Shown in pieces: positions 35,803-49,796 of a stretch of DNA of 64,000 bases (position 1 is its first letter; each line of letters begins with the position of its first letter). The DNA is from Xiphydria camelus (Eukaryota; Arthropoda; Insecta; Hymenoptera; Xiphydriidae): NCBI GenBank assembly GCA_963678675.1, contig OY783199.1, positions 1,495,501 to 1,559,500 of the forward strand, read 5' to 3'. The position numbers and the translations under genes are program-made. Below the pieces are notes generated by a model. The model was given only the letters and a program-made list of their open reading frames with translations, was not told the DNA's origin and searched no databases.

Positions 35803-36666
35803 TCTCCCCTATTTATCCGAGGAGTCGAACAAATTGCGGAGGAAGCGGCGCGCTGCATCTTCTGAACGCGATTCGAGAAACCCTCGAAGGTACACGAGGG
35901 ATGAAAAATACCGATAAAAAGAGGGATACGAATATTTATTTCGATCTTCGAGACTCTCGAGAAATCGACATCGAAAATAGCGCTCGACTCGCCGTACCTA
36001 AATGCAAATTCGCGCGTCCATAAATATATCCCCCGGCATTATCCGGCGTTTATCCGGTTCTCCGAGCGATCCGCGCGCGCTAATCGAGGCCGTCGGAACG
36101 GAACCGCCGCCGCGCGGCTACGCGTACGCCCTCCGATACGCGCAACGGCGTCCCGCAATTTCCAGAGGAAGTGGGAGGCCGCGGCGACCGGGCAGGCCTA
36201 ACGACCAAATCTTTTCGGTGTAAAATGCAAAATAGCTTCTCCGAAGAGCTCCGCGATGCGTGGCGACCAAGGTGGAGGTCGGGAGTGCGTGAGAATGCCG
36301 ACGAACTCGCCTCGAGTGCTTCGAAGCGGCGAGGAGAGTCCGCCGCGGTTGTACGCGCGAACGATTTATCGTCGTCGATCGTTGCGCCGGCGCCCGAGCG
36401 ACACGCGTTTCAGCGAAACGTCAATAGAGTTTCGATCGCGATAAAAATGCCGGAAGCGAATAGCCTGGCGCGATTGTCTCTTTATTTCAACGTCGAGGGG
36501 AAAAAGCACGAACTACAGTAGCCCTGCATTTTTAATTTTTCATTTACCGCCTCATCAAAGCTGGAAAATAATATTTTGAAATGCAGCCACGTCATCGCCC
36601 GGTAAGACTATCTCCCTCGCACTCGTTGCTTGGGAGATAAGTAAGTACGTCTCTCTGGCTTTTCGA

Positions 36667-36674
36667 TGACGTCA
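36667..36674. promoter_or_regulatory. Consensus CRE-like palindrome TGACGTCA
   Basis: An exact 8 bp TGACGTCA, the known CREB/ATF binding palindrome, occurs in GATGACGTCACAATC. A related CCACGTCATC word lies 80 bases to the left. A single 8-mer is expected by chance in a window of this size, so function is unproven. Confidence 0.15.
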
Positions 36675-37294
36675 CAATCTTGCCGAGAGAAACGCACTTA
36701 CGACTCAGCGAATAATATTTTCTTCACCGTTTCTTTTTCGCTTGTTATCGAATACGCATATGGATTACAAATTTGATTTAAAAGTATGAATATTTTTTTA
36801 CGTCAAGACCGAATTCTCAGCGAGTATACGCACGAGTATCCGACTTCACCGTGAGACCTGGTTAACTCCGCGCGGACCGTTCGCCCCGCGATAATTAACC
36901 GCGCCGTGCCATTGTATCTCAATGAATGTTAAGAAGGAAGGGCAGCCTAGCGCGGAATACGTCTCACTCGCACGCTCCTCCCGCGTGCGCGCGCGCGCGC
37001 GCGAGTATCGATAGCGCGCCTGCAATTAGACCCGCGCATAAATTATACGTCCATCCCACCCGCGCGGGACTCGTCCGTAAAATGACAATGTACCGCGGAG
37101 CGAGACGCGTTAGCAGTTAGATCCGCGGTGAGAGATAACCTAACCTTCGTCACAGCTTACCGAGCGCGACGCCGGTTTCCGCACACGCACGGTTTTCTTC
37201 GTACGGCCGAGCTACGCGCGATCGAGATTCCACGAGCCGACAAACGTGGAAGGAACTCCGTCCGCGCTGTTTGCTCGTCAATCTTTACCTGTAC

Positions 37295-37555
37295 TACACT
37301 GTTGGAATGTTTCTCTTAATTTGAGACATTTTACGCGACCGCAGTACAAAAGTACGTTCGATTTAAAAAAAAAACGAATTGTGAAATTGATAAATCATTA
37401 TGAATTTATGACATTTTATTGTAATTGTACAATATTTATCGCGATTTTCTCCTATACATTCTCCATGCTATTTGCGTTTTAAGACGAGAATCGTCAGTAA
37501 TTTTGCCACAATTTCGTGTTTGCAAAAATTCTTTCTTACAATTTCTTACAGTGTA
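37295..37555. repeat. Possible TIR element with TACACTGT ends
   Basis: TACACTGT at 37295 and ACAGTGTA ending at 37555 bracket ~260 bp of AT-rich sequence in an otherwise GC-rich region, and the ends resemble those of 11765-11947. The interior shows little self-complementarity, so the call rests on ends and composition only. Confidence 0.3.
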
Positions 37556-40500
37556 ATATTACGTAGTTAGTCGTACACCGAATTTTTGGGTAGATCTATC
37601 TCGCGGAAACGGCATCGTGGTTTCGTAACCGGTCGCGTACAGCCAAGCCCCGCACCCCATGAAAAATCGCTCGCGCGACGAGTGATGATTGCACGGGGGG
37701 AAAAATCGCGGGTACCCGGCAGGGACGAATAGGCGGGAGTCGAGGAAGAGCAGCCGGAGCGCTCGCTCTCGCCACCGGGGGTCTTCCCGTCCGGCGGTCA
37801 TTTGAATAATTCCCTAGTTTGCAGGGAACACGCGAGGTCCGTGTCATTGCCGTCACTTTGACACGTCGGCCGTATTCCTCTCGTTCCCGTCACGCGGTAT
37901 CTGCGTTTCTCGTCCCTTTAGACTCCGCGAAGAGCCTCGAAGAGAGCGTCCGAGGCGCGCGTTCCTCGCGGCCGTTACCTTTCGGTCGCCTCCTCTCGCT
38001 CCCTCCGACGCGGATACCTCGGAGCCCTCTTCGTCTCCCTCTCCGCGGCTCGACCGCACGTACGCACGTGAAATTATTCATCAGCCGCGTTTCCTGCGGT
38101 CGGATGCACCGCTCGAAAAGCGCTCCGCGCCGCGCGGGTTCTTCGACCCGGCCGAGAGAGAGAAGTACGGATTTTCGTGGATTTTTTGTCGGGAGGAGGG
38201 AGACGACCGAGGCGGACGAGTGGGAGGAAACGAGTAGGCGCGCGCGCAAATTTCCGAGCGAGATCGCGAAATCGTTGATCGTTTGGTGAAATATTTATCA
38301 TCAAAGGTCGATCAGGACGTGTCGCTAGGAGAGCCGGGGGTTAATAAAGGCCTGATTTTGTCGATTCCTCTACCCCGCCGTTCAATGGGGGGAAGACTCT
38401 GCGTATCCAGTATTTCCGTGCTCGACTCTTTCGCCGTCCGACTATAATCGGCCGTTACTACTTCGCCGGCTGGCTACTATTATTATCGGTAGGTGGGCCA
38501 AGAGTTGGCGAGGTTCGACCTCGCCGATTACTCGATAAATTTTACCCTAGAACGGTTTCTCCGTGTTTTTTTATGCAGCAGACGTAGTAGCCTTCCCGTC
38601 GAAATGCTCGTCGTCTCGCGTCTAACGACTCGCGCAGCACCTGCCCGCCTTGTAAATATTCACGGTGAAGAAGGAAAAGGTGGAGGCTCTCGGGTCCGAC
38701 TACGGCGTTATTTTTGACAAAACGACACTCGACTTGCGCGAAATTCGTTAAAAGCTCTCCCGCGTGTAGCCGCGGCTGGTCCAACGGGTATTTCGTTAGG
38801 TTCAAGCCCAGACTCCATCCGAGTGTACCTTTTTTCGCGGGACCGGCAGGACTCCGCGTGGGGCTGGGCCAGACGAGTAGCCGCAACGGTTTAGGGCGGC
38901 GCAGGGGGTTTCCCCTACCTTCGCCATTGGCGTGACCAGAAAATTAGGTCCGCCGGGCGAGCGTCTCACGCTGGTGAACGCGAAGGGAGTCTTCGAAGTT
39001 TGCTCTTATTCTCTTTATCGGTAGAGTCATCTCACTTCTTAGTTCGACTCGTCTCTCGCCGTCATTTTGAAGACTTCCGAAGAAATTGCCGTATATCCAT
39101 TTATCAGAATTATCGGCTAAAGTCGAAGACGAAGAATCCTGAAAAATTCTCGCACGCGAAATCTCGAAACTCATACGAATATTCGAAAAGCACGAGAGGC
39201 ACGGATAAGCGAAAAGACGTTGGAATGAAATTTACTCGATTGTACGGCTATCATTGGAGAGACGATCGTAAAATCACGAATCAATTTATATCAACACTTA
39301 TACCAATTTATAATCGAGACCATTCGGGAGCGCCGCCCTCTTATCGGCGACGGACGAAAAAAAGGATCCGCTGGACGCGCGCAACGAAAAAGGAAGTTGA
39401 AAACGATTCCGCGCGGCAAGGGCCGTAACCCGCGTTTCGCGCTCTACGCCACTGACGCGCCGCACGAAAAAGAGTTGCCATCGGCGAACACTTTCCAACG
39501 AAGTTCCTCGACCGCGTTTCGGGACAACAGCACGGCGTTAACCGGGGGCGTCCTTGGTCCGTGTCAGTGGCATAGACCATACAGGGCCCGTTCAAGGTCG
39601 AGCCGAGCGCGGCCGAAGTCGCCCGAGCCCGACCGCTGGCCCGTCGGGGATCCACCCGAGTGTCATCCTACACCCGTGGGCCTGCCGTGCCGTTTCGTTC
39701 TCCTTAAGGCGTATTAATACGCGTTGTATGTACGTACATTATGCGACCGCTGCCGCGGTTTTCCCCTTCTCGTGGTGGTCCCCCTCCCCGCGTCCCTCTC
39801 CACCTCACCCGATCACTTTTTCTCTCCCCGTCTATCAATCGACGGGATTGATCCCGCTTCTTCGTACTTCTCGATTTCCTTTCTTTACCTCGCGGTTTGC
39901 CCCCCCCCCTCTCGCCTCTCCCGGCCGACTAATTTTTGCCTCTCTCTTCTTGCCCCGCGTGGACACACACGCTCGCGTTCCCGCTTTATTTCCGTCTGAG
40001 AATTTCCTTTCCTTCGTCCCTTCTCCCCTCGTTTCGCATCGCCCTCGAAGACCAAGCTCTGCCGTCGTCGTCGATCCTTTGGTTTCGATTTCTGCCAGCC
40101 ACGACGATTCGCTCGGCGCGTTTCGGTCCCCGCGAGTCGCGCGCTGCCGGGCGACTCTACTATTCTTAGTTCCGCTTCGACCGTGAACGGCCTTCTGCCA
40201 TTTACAGTTTACGCACGCCTTTTCCGTTCCCCCTGGTTCCCGATCGCGTCCGGTCGACGACGCTCCAGATGGCCCGAGCGCGCCGCTTTCACCAGTCTCG
40301 AGAGCGACTCGGCGATTGCCTCTTCCGTTTTGTCCGTATCCTGGCATCGAAGTGTTTTAATTCTACTTTGGCTTTCGAGATATCGCCTATTCTTTATGCC
40401 GAAATTTAAACGGCCCGAGCGCCGATGCAACGACGCGGAGGTGTCCGACCAGAGTGTCGGGAGCTTCTCCCCGTGAGTGGGACAGTGGGTTCACCGCGCT

Positions 40501-41261
40501 CTACTTGGCACGAGTAGGTATGGCCGTGAAAGAAATCGACGGCGATGTGTGTTGCTCGAGTTATCGTAAGATCGTACGTAAGAGGCGCGTTCCACCGACC
40601 ATACCGCGATCGCCCTTCTTCCGGTAGTCTAGAAATCTCTCTCTCGGGATCTTCCCACACACCTCGCAGTGGGAAAGAAAATTCGATCGGACGCGATTCT
40701 CCGCGTCTCGTGCAGCGACGAGCCTCGCGCAGTCGGAAATTTATTAACGATCGTCACATCGCGCGACCGATCCTACCCCCCGGCGTACATCACGGAACAA
40801 ACACACCTGGTACATTCCCCTTCGCGAGTCGACGATCCTCCTTACGAACGATCGCCTCCTATCATCGCCACGACGACGAGCGGCGTCTTCCTGCTTCCAC
40901 GTCAAAGTCGTCGCGAGTCGACGATCGATAACGAGGACGAGCGATCGGCGGCGCGGGGACGCGGGACGCCGTATCGCCGTGGCCACCGCTACCTTCTCCT
41001 GGTTCCGCATAACGGACTCGTGGCCAAACGCGCGCCGCACACGTCCGCGAGACGAGCGTGACACCTGTAAATAATCGGCCTTCCGCTCGGGGCTCGACGA
41101 GCCAATATTTGACGCCTATCACCCGCCGGTGTGTGACGCGTTCGTCCTACGCGATCATTTCAAGGCGCAACGCGAGTCCGTCGCGAGTCGTTATTCCCAC
41201 CCCATTTATATGCCCCGCCGATCGATCGATCGATATACGCGATCATCCCTTCGACTTTATA

Positions 41262-41600
41262 AAGACCACCCTATCCGATGTGTTTTTAGATGCTGATTAC
41301 GAAAATCGCTGTTATATTGATGAAATTTCAAAGGAAGTACGAGATATCGATGATTTTTCGTGAGGAAATAATATTTTTTCTACACGAAATATTGCTGATA
41401 TCTTATATCGCCTTTGCGATATCGACCTGATGTCTGTGAATTTCGTAATCAGTGTGAAAAAATACATGAAATAGGTTGTATCAGCGATCGATTCCAGATA
41501 TTTCAATTTTACCCCCTTCTCATTTTTTCAATTTTTCGCAAAAATGAATATCTTCGGAATTGGAATCTCGACCACCCTATCCGATGTATAATATATCGCA
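41262..41600. repeat. R1 hairpin repeat, copy E
   Basis: Begins ACCACCCTATCCGATGTGTT and ends with the reverse-complement counterpart near CTCGACCACCCTATCCGATG. The middle contains GAGATATCGATGATTTTTCG and its inverted partner TATCTTATATCGCCTTTGCG. It starts just after a (GATC)n microsatellite at 41219-41234. Confidence 0.75.
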
Positions 41601-43604
41601 AGAGTCGATCGAACTGAATCTCGAGGAGGTCTAGCCTCCACCGGCGTCGGTTAATTTAGCGGCGTTGCTCAGCGCTTCCACGCGCGCACCGCGTTGCATT
41701 AATATTAATCGGAACGAACGGATTAATAAGCGCGCGGTTATGAGTTTCGTGCGAACGTGACCTCGCATCGTCGTCTACCGCTAACCGCGATAGCATCCCG
41801 TACGATTACGGAATACTCGCGGGTTGGGGCGTCGCCGAGGAGATCGAAGTGTACAGTACGTGAGAGTAAGTGCTACCGTTGCAGTTGCGTCGCGTGGCGC
41901 TGCATCTATCGCGTGTGGCTCGGAACAAAATAATTGGTACAAATCTTTTTCACGATTTCACTCGAAGCGTCACATCGCCGCATCTCGCGATCGTTCGTGT
42001 TCGCAGAGAAAAATATTCCCTGCAAAAAGGCTTGATTTTTTATAGCTGTACAATTTTTGTCCGAGACATTTTTCCCGGCAAACACTTAATCGCGAGTTAC
42101 GGCCGACTCTCGGCGTACCTCTTCTCCCGGAAAGTATCCCACGACCAGCGCGATACGATCGGCGATAAAGGCATTTCGAATTAGTGCGATGAACGTCCGA
42201 GAACGATCCTTTTAAATACATAGCAGTTTAAATGCCCTCAACTAATACCGTAATCTTCATTCGATAATTAAACGAAAAAAAAACTATACAACCTTTTTTT
42301 TCCCATACCAATATTTACCGCGCCAGCAGCCGAGAAAAACGCCCATCGTTCGTATGATAATTACGTTCGTCGACCGACGCTCGTAAGCTCGTCGTAGCGT
42401 CTGCACGCGCGTAATTATATTATTCTTCCACGCGTAAGAGTCATCGCGCGCGGCGACTCAATTACCGCCTCGCGTCGCGCGCAGAAGCCCGAGAAACGCC
42501 GTTGAATGATTCAGACTGACAGAGGTGGCGTCGCGAGGATCGGTGGTATTCCGGTACACCGCGCAGAGCGGAGAACGTGCCTCATTAACGAGCCGTTATT
42601 CACTGTTACTCGTACCCCACACAACGATCGTCGCCTATTTTTGTATCGTAACGGTCACGCCGCGCAACGTGGCCTTCCGGCTTTGATCGAAGAATCGATT
42701 TCCGGTTGCAATGCACGCGGTGAGAATCGCTACAACGATCCACCGATCGCGCGTCGTCGACGATAAATCGCCCCGCTTCCCGATCACCACGCGTCTCATC
42801 GCGAGAGACAAATCGGCGGAACGATTTGCCGATTCACGGCGGCGGGCGACCTACTCCGCAACCCGATCGAAACGCCGCTCCGTCGCGCCGCGACGGCAGC
42901 CCCCCGCGCGCTCGGGGTAGGTGCGCTCGATGCGATCGGCCGCCGCCTCGATCGCGGAGATGGGTACTCAGCGATCGCGGCGGAAACCGATTAATTACTT
43001 CGCCGTGGGATATCGGCGATTCGCGACGTCGCGCGGAATCGCGCGGCTCCGCTTCCTTCGCGATAAGGGTTAACGGTCGCTGGTTATCGTCGCGCGCGAT
43101 GGGATATATACGCGCGAGGAATCGCGAAGATAAAGGCGGAGCGTCGTGATAAACGGCGATGCTAATTTACAGGGCGATTCGCGGAAATAGATAAGAGAAA
43201 TTTGCGTACGAACGGAATTCTCGATCGTGGGCGTGCGATACCGCGTTAAACCTGTATCGTTGCGTGATATCGCGCGACCGAATCTTATTACCACACGACG
43301 AGGAGTCGACGACATACATCGACTCGCCGAACATCGAATGGCGGCCATTTCGAAGAACGGGAAGTGGGCCAGGCGACAGGAACAAAGGCCCCCGTGGCCT
43401 TTTTTATTTAGGCTTCGCGCTGTAACAAGCGGGCGGCAGTCGCCTTTACGACGAAGCGCGGAGCCGTTCTATGTGGCAACTGGCCGTAACTAAATCCCCG
43501 TCCAGCCCGCTCGAGGAAGGCCTTGGAGTCGTTCGGCATACGTGTTTTCGCGACTAAAGTTACCCTACGCGTGCAAGCTCCTGGATATATACGAGTAACA
43601 GACG
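41601..43604. other. Non-coding, no gene seen
   Basis: Moderately AT-rich at 42220-42330, CpG-rich elsewhere. Nothing recognisable. Confidence 0.45.
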
Positions 43605-43815
43605 ACGATCACGTCCTTTTTCTTTTACGCTGATTCCGAAAATAACAGATTTACCGGGGAAATCTCGAAAGAATGCCGATATGCTATCGACTTTGTAAGG
43701 GGAAATAATTTGTGTCGACATAAAATCGCCGATGTCTTGTATTTTCTTCGAGATATCGATCCACAAGACAAGGTGGTCGAGTGATCAATTCAAGTGGTCT
43801 CGATTTTTGGTTAAA
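43605..43815. repeat. R1 repeat, copy F (partial)
   Basis: A single hairpin: TTTTACGCTGATTCCGAAAA opens it, GAAATCTCGAAAGAATGCCG and CATAAAATCGCCGATGTCTT form the palindromic middle, and CAAGGTGGTCGAGTGATCAA closes it. It is shorter than the other copies. Confidence 0.65.
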
Positions 43816-46032
43816 TGTCAGGGGCTTCTGCACTGATGAAATAATTTCTTCCTCAGTCTACTCATATTTTTATCAGTGTATCGGCCACGTTCCCCATCGT
43901 CACTGAAACAATCTACTAGAGTAGAATTCCTCGAAGCACACACATCAACGATGAATAGTCCGACGCGCGCAATTCTACGATCGAATCGCTGAATCGAGTC
44001 GAACGACGAAGGACTCCGAGGGGTACGAAAAAATGCAACGCGCGGATCGTGTAGACCACGCGCGTCTATATATAGGAATACAGGTACGCGTGTCGCCGCG
44101 TCTGCGGGTATACGATCCGCCGCGCCTACCGGTTACGCTTTATCTCCGTTCGACGATCTTCTCCATCTTAATGGCGCTCGACCGAATTGCGGACGCCGCT
44201 TGATTTCGAACGAACTTCATCCCGGCCGCGACGCGACGCGACGCGGAAAGACCTTCCTCGCTTTCCTTCGTCGTCTCCTTTTTCTCTCCCTCTCCCCCCG
44301 CGCCTCGCAGGCAATAACACAACAGCAGCACACCGCGCTTCGCGGACGCTCACGAGAATCGACCGCCAGCTCCTTCCGCCGCAGCCTCGTCTCTTCGACG
44401 AACCCGCGACGTCCGCGATCGCTCCCGAAGCCTGGGAATCGCCTCTTACCATAACCACTCTTAGCGAAGCGAAGCGACGAGTCGAGCACCCGGTACCCGC
44501 ACCTACGTCTTCGACCGGTTGAAAAGGGTACCCGAGGTGGCCGGGTGCATAAGATTACAGGTATGCGCGAACGGAAGATGGCTAGGTGGCTCGGGAGCGT
44601 CGGGCGCCTCCTCGCAGTTATATTTAGATCCGTGCCGAGCGCATCGCGAGCTCCTCGTTTTATCCCGTCTTCCCACCGTGGGCACCAGGTTCACGCGGAG
44701 CCACGGGATGTGCCGCCGCGAAGAGCATCGCGAATGGAATCGCGCGACGCGAGGAAATCGAGGAGAGTGCCGAGCGGGTCAGCAGTGATAGTGTTAACTC
44801 ATCGTCGCCTCCACCTCCGTCCCCCCCCCCCCTTCATCCTCCGTGTTACAGTCGGTCGCGATGGTACTAAAACTCGTAATAATGGCTCTATGACGCCACG
44901 CGAAGACGTCCTCGGTCCGTAAACGCCGCCGCGGGCCAACCAGGGCTAACCGTAGCGCGATCCGACGCGAAACGGGTATAGGTACTTTCCTCGAGGCTGT
45001 TTTCTTCCTCGAACGGTACGGGACCTCCCGAAAGTGGCAACGCGGCTTCGCCTCTCGTTGGGCAATTCCGTCTTCCTTCCCGAAAGCAGCGCGCGTGTAT
45101 AATTACGTGGTCTTCTCCGGTCTTTTCCCAAGTATTCTTTTTCGGATGTGAGAGACGCGCGTGGTGTTCGACAATTTTCTGGAGATATTCTCTCGGTGGG
45201 GAATTCGGGTACGGCGATGATTTCTCGAAGCGACATTTTTTGAATCGTCGTATCGGCAACGTTACAAGTGCACGCGACGATTAACGGTCGGGAAATTCTG
45301 GTAAAATCTAGAATCGTCGAGAAGTTTTACGTGTCACAAAAATAACAGGAAATTGCTTTGATATTTTAGTGATTCATATGTTGTGATTGTCGACGTCTCG
45401 AAGCCGATACGAGGTGTTGTTGAATCCACGCAATTTTGCCGATTCCATCGTCGATAAGCCGCGCGAAAAACAATCGGAAAGCCGCAGCGGCGCGCGTCGA
45501 TCGCGCAAACGAAACGCGATCCCCTCCCCGGCAATAAGACGACTGGGAAAAATTCGACGCGCGAACGACTCGAAAACACGATCCGCCGCGTACTCGAGGA
45601 AATAGATTTCATCCCCGCGTGTCAACCGCGCGTCGAGCAACGGACGAGACCCCTGGTGGTAGAACGGCGTTTATCCGTTTTTTTTGCGCCAACCGCAGAG
45701 TGTCCGAGCTGCAGTTACACAGCGAGGTTGCTGCGGCTTTGTTATGAAATAGACTCGAAAGCGAAATCTTTCTCTCTCTCGCTCCCTCGCGGAGCCTCCT
45801 CTCTCCTGTAGATACTACTGTCGATCGTATCCCACCTCTTTCCTCGCTCTTGCTCTCTCTCTCTCTCTACGTCCATTCGTCTTCCTCTTTCGTTCTTAAT
45901 CTCCCGCTTGACGGATCCCGCGTAACTCTCGAGGCTACGGAATCGATACGGCTGGTATTTCTAGGCCAACATTTCTGGAGTACGCGTGCGATATCGTACG
46001 CATTTATCTCTGACGATTGTTGTCGATCAATG
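43816..46032. other. CpG-rich non-coding stretch
   Basis: Poly-C at 44819-44833 and a CT-rich run at 45853-45870. Overlapping open frames at 44187-44922 on both strands are Arg/Ser/Pro-rich and not convincing genes. Confidence 0.45.
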
Positions 46033-46292
46033 CGCGCTGAGAGAAGTGTAATAATTGCTGACGTTAAAAAAAAAGATGTTTCTTTTTTTTCCAAATTGAA
46101 ACATGATATCATTTCAGTAATTGCTTTTTTTTGTGTGCAGGAAGTATTTCTTGTTCCCACGACGGTATTCCTGAATCAAGAATAGGTAGGACATTCCTCG
46201 ATCAAGAATTTGTATTCTCTTACAAATTGGTGAAATCGTAGATATGCTCTTGATTCGAGAAACATTTTTTTTTTACGCCAGCAATTTCGAGG
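46033..46292. mobile_element. MITE with CTGAGAGAA ends
   Basis: The left end CGCTGAGAGAAG, then ATAATTGCTGACGTTAAAAA. The right end has AAATTGCTGGCGTAAAAAAA in reverse complement. Internal inverted words include AGGACATTCCTCGATCAAGA. The left end closely matches the start of the 13041 element (ATAATTGCTAGTGTTAAAAA), so they are probably relatives. Confidence 0.6.
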
Positions 46293-48471
46293 ATGCGGCA
46301 ATAATTCTACAGCATCCGAAAATTTCGCGACATATTTATTTATAGCGGAAAGGAAAAACGTTATTATTTATTCCGCATCCTCCAAAAATCGAGACGCGAA
46401 GAGACGGACGAACAGTGGCCGTGGCGCGGAAGTCGCGAAGCTCTAGATTCGACCGCACGGTCGGGCTCGAACGACGATTACGATACGACAACGGATTCCG
46501 CGCGGCCTCCGCCGATACTTGTGCCGAGTAAGGGGCCTTAATTGGGTTTCCGCGCGCTTCGCAAAGACATTTGCTTTCGCGGCGCGAACGGTGTAGGCGC
46601 GTGGCGCGTTCCGGTAGCGTCGTGAAATCGGTTGGAGAAAAAAAAAACGGGCAATCCTTCCTTCATCCTTCGTTAATGACGAAGCCCCGTTATGCAACGC
46701 TGGACTCTATCGCGATGAAGTCGCCGACTCGATGATCGATTACGCTATCATCATCTTCCCCGATTTTAATAAAAAAGAAAAAGATCCCGCGGTCGATTCT
46801 TCGAGCGAGAGAAAATTAACATTCCGTCGTCCGCCAAGCAGATGCTCCGAATTCTCTGCGAGAATCTCTGCGAGGGTTAACGATCCCAGATACTTCCTCG
46901 CGTTCGGGGAAAAACAAAATAGGTATCACGATTCCGTCGACATCGCCGTCATCCGTTCGATATCCTGCCGCGATGGAAAGGTCGATCCCACGAGCCGCGA
47001 TCGCTGGAAGCGTTCGATCACTTGGCACCAAAGCAAAGGTCCGTGCCGCGTTCGAGTCGCGTTAAAGCGTGGCGATCGCGCTCGGTTCCCCGATACGACC
47101 GCACCGGGGATTCGTGGCTGTGCCTATTCCACCGTCGCGTCGACAGTCGTTGTCATCGTCGCGGGGTCGTTGCCAACGCCGCCGGATAGACGGCCAACCA
47201 GGCGTGCACGAAAGTCGCTAATTAGATTTGCTTAATTAACCAGCCGCAAAAACCGAGGCTCGGGCGCGACTCGTGCATCTCTTTTCGCGGGTACAATGGA
47301 CCCCTGCTTCTCCTCCCTTTCTTTCGATGAAGAGGAGGAGGAGAGGAGGGGGCGACGAAGCTCGCGACTACGTGCTCGATCACTCAAACTCTTCTACGAA
47401 TTACGTAACAAAAAGACGAAGGACAGATGAGACGGAGAAGGAGGAGGAAGTATCGATGGAACGACGGAGAGGGACGAGCGTTGATTCATTTCGGTGAAAC
47501 CACACGTCCGATCGAGCGTATAATGAGATTTTCTGAGATTTCCTCGTATACGCGTCTTCGCACGTCGTCGGTGTGGTTTTCCGGGGGGTTTTTATGGCGG
47601 TGACAATAATAGCGTTAAAGTATCTGTATCTACTATTATATTATACTTTGCAGAGAGCATCCGGATTTCTCAATACATTTCTTGTCGGAGACGTGAGAAT
47701 TTGTACACGCGCGTTCCGTCGACATCCCCGTGACTTTTCGAGGAAGAGTCCGATGATAAAATCGCCAAGGCGGTGCCCGATGCGCTCCACTCGAGCGAAA
47801 ATTCGGCTCCCCGTCGGACGATCGCGGCGCAACGATGACTGCGATATTCTCCTTCGGCGATTCGCGGCGCCGATAAGTCGAGGGACTCGGCGTGGAATAA
47901 AAGGGAGGGCGTACCGTGCTCTTCGCTCGCGTTCTCGCAGGGATAATGGGGAAGGAACCAATTAAACGGCGCGATAACGAGAGACGAGAAAGAAAAAATC
48001 GAGACGACATAAAGGAGGGAAAGATAAAGGAGAGAAAGAGGGGGGCGAAAAACACGCGGGAGAGACACTAAAGATCACTGGGGGGAGTTAAGGAAGCGAG
48101 GGACGTGGAAGAAAGGTTAAAAGAGTGGAAAGATAAGAGCGAAGCGAGGAGAAAGAGGGAGAATGGGAACAATGCGGTAACGACCATTCCGATCGACCGG
48201 CTAGGCGTGACGATCGCGAGTCTCGCCGCTAGTCCGATGGCATTTCGCCAAGCCAGACCTTGCCCCGCTCGATAATCGCCCGCAGTACCGCTGCCGCAAA
48301 TGTCACGCGCCCGGTTACACGGCGATCTCTTTTTTTTAACGAGAGAACACGGACTACCGCGCGTACGCTATACCGATTCTCGCATAAGGTCTCGGCTAAC
48401 CGCCCTTCGATGTGTACGCTGTAAACTCGTACGGAAGGCATCGAAGGTGGCGAAGGCGCGCGGTTCGTACC
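46293..48471. other. CpG-rich non-coding stretch
   Basis: A GGA/GAG-rich tract at 47328-47360 and an A/G-rich tract at 47965-48175 stand out. The frame at 46732-47235 (167 codons) shows no domain. No gene recognised. Confidence 0.45.
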
Positions 48472-48700
48472 TACACTAAGAAAAAAATTTACTTGATCGA
48501 AATAAACGTGCCTTTCGATAGTCCCAAGAGCGTAATTTATTCGATTTAAATGAATATCGGTTGGACGCAAATATTCGATTATCGAATTAATTAGATGTTA
48601 TTTGAATCAAATCGATATTCATTTAAATCGAATAAACACGCTCTTGGGACTATCCAAAGACACGTTTATTTCGATCAAGTACATTTTTGTCTCAGTGTAC
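48472..48700. mobile_element. Palindromic MITE, third copy of the 10480 family
   Basis: Ends TACACTAAGAAAAAAAT and the reverse complement of TACACTGAGACAAAAATG. The same internal words as the 10.5 kb copies occur (ACTTGATCGAAATAAACGTG, GATAGTCCCAAGAGCG, TTAAATGAATATCGG). It is complete on both sides, which helps define the element's limits. No coding capacity. Confidence 0.85.
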
Positions 48701-49443
48701 AGACAGACATACACACGCACGACGTCGGTCCGATTTTATCCGGCGTTGATTGATTTCGCGAGGCCCCTTTGAAATCGTACGTCATACGCGGTTCGCGACG
48801 TCGATCGAAATCGATACCTCCGCCGCGTTGGTAGTGCCGCGCGTGTTTTCGCGCAACGACGTTCGCCGTGCGCACGCGAGCCGAGTCAACGATACGCGTT
48901 TGAATTCATTCGTCATACCGTTATTCGGCATCCGCCCACTCGCCGATAATTCCGCGGTCTTAACGATTCTCCGTCCTCGTCTTTCTCTCCGATCACTCGT
49001 CACTCGCACACGGTGGCTTCGGCGAGTCCGCTTTTACGAGCGATAAAATTAACGACGCGTGGACGTACAATGGGGTGTTGTATCGATGGATTCGTGTTTC
49101 GTCATTCTCAACGGCTGATTTGAATAGGAACGGCTCGTTCGTCAGGGTGTAGCTGTGCGATCCGTAGGATCATTCGAATTCCGCAACTCTCGCGACGTTG
49201 GGCTCGCCATCGGACCTGGATAGGAGGAGGTCCGCTAATGGGGATGCGTATTGACAATGGAACAGAGCAAAGGTTATTCCGTTATTATCGTACCATCGCG
49301 GATTACAACGAAAGCGACCGATTGTTCGGCTTCGAGTGTCGAACGAGTAACTACGGGAAAACCTGTCTACCGGCTGACCTGTCTCTGAAAGTCACAGAGT
49401 GAATTGCGAGAAACCGAGATCTCACGTACACACAGTGTATTTA

Positions 49444-49505
49444 TACATTGAGAGAAATCATTGCCGGCGTCAAAAGCGACATATCCTAATATTTCTCTCA
49501 GTGTA
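49444..49505. repeat. Very short TIR element (~62 bp)
   Basis: TACATTGAGAGAAATCATTG at the left and AATATTTCTCTCAGTGTA at the right are inverted ends with only ~25 bases between them (GCCGGCGTCAAAAGCGAC). It looks like a deletion derivative of the 13041/46033 family. Confidence 0.55.
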
Positions 49506-49750
49506 CGATGTTACACAGCGCCGCGTGTATCATTCGCAATCCCTCCGGAGGTTAATAAAAATGCATCTTCCCCGGTGTATCTTTATTCGATTTTCCTACG
49601 GTAAAAAATCGACCTTTACATTCTCTTTAACGATCGTACCCAATTATACGCGTTTGTATGTATACGCGTCTATCCGCGGTGGCCGCGCGCGCGAATATCT
49701 CCGCTCGTATATCTACGCGAATACAGCGTTTATTGCGGCAATTAAAGGAG

Positions 49751-49753
<3 letters not shown>

Positions 49754-49794
<41 letters not shown>
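49754..49794. repeat. (GA)n microsatellite, longest in the window
   Basis: About 41 bases of uninterrupted GAGAGA. Likely polymorphic. Confidence 0.95.

Positions 49795-49796
<2 letters not shown>

Larger units (their letters stand above)
35803..41261. other. CpG-rich non-coding stretch
   Basis: (CG)n at 36986-37003, the CRE-like palindrome at 36667, a possible small element at 37295-37555, pyrimidine-rich sequence at 39760-40060, and (GATC)n at 41219-41234. The 210-codon frame at 39554-40186 is Pro/Arg/Ser-rich with a 170-codon opposite-strand shadow. No domain seen. Confidence 0.5.

Noticed and set aside
38755..38830. tRNA-like GGTTCAAGCCC word
   Set aside because: No acceptor, D or anticodon stem could be folded around it.
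39554..40186. 210-codon Pro/Ser/Arg-rich frame
   Set aside because: Pyrimidine-rich composition, opposite-strand shadow of similar length, no splice-site framing or domain.
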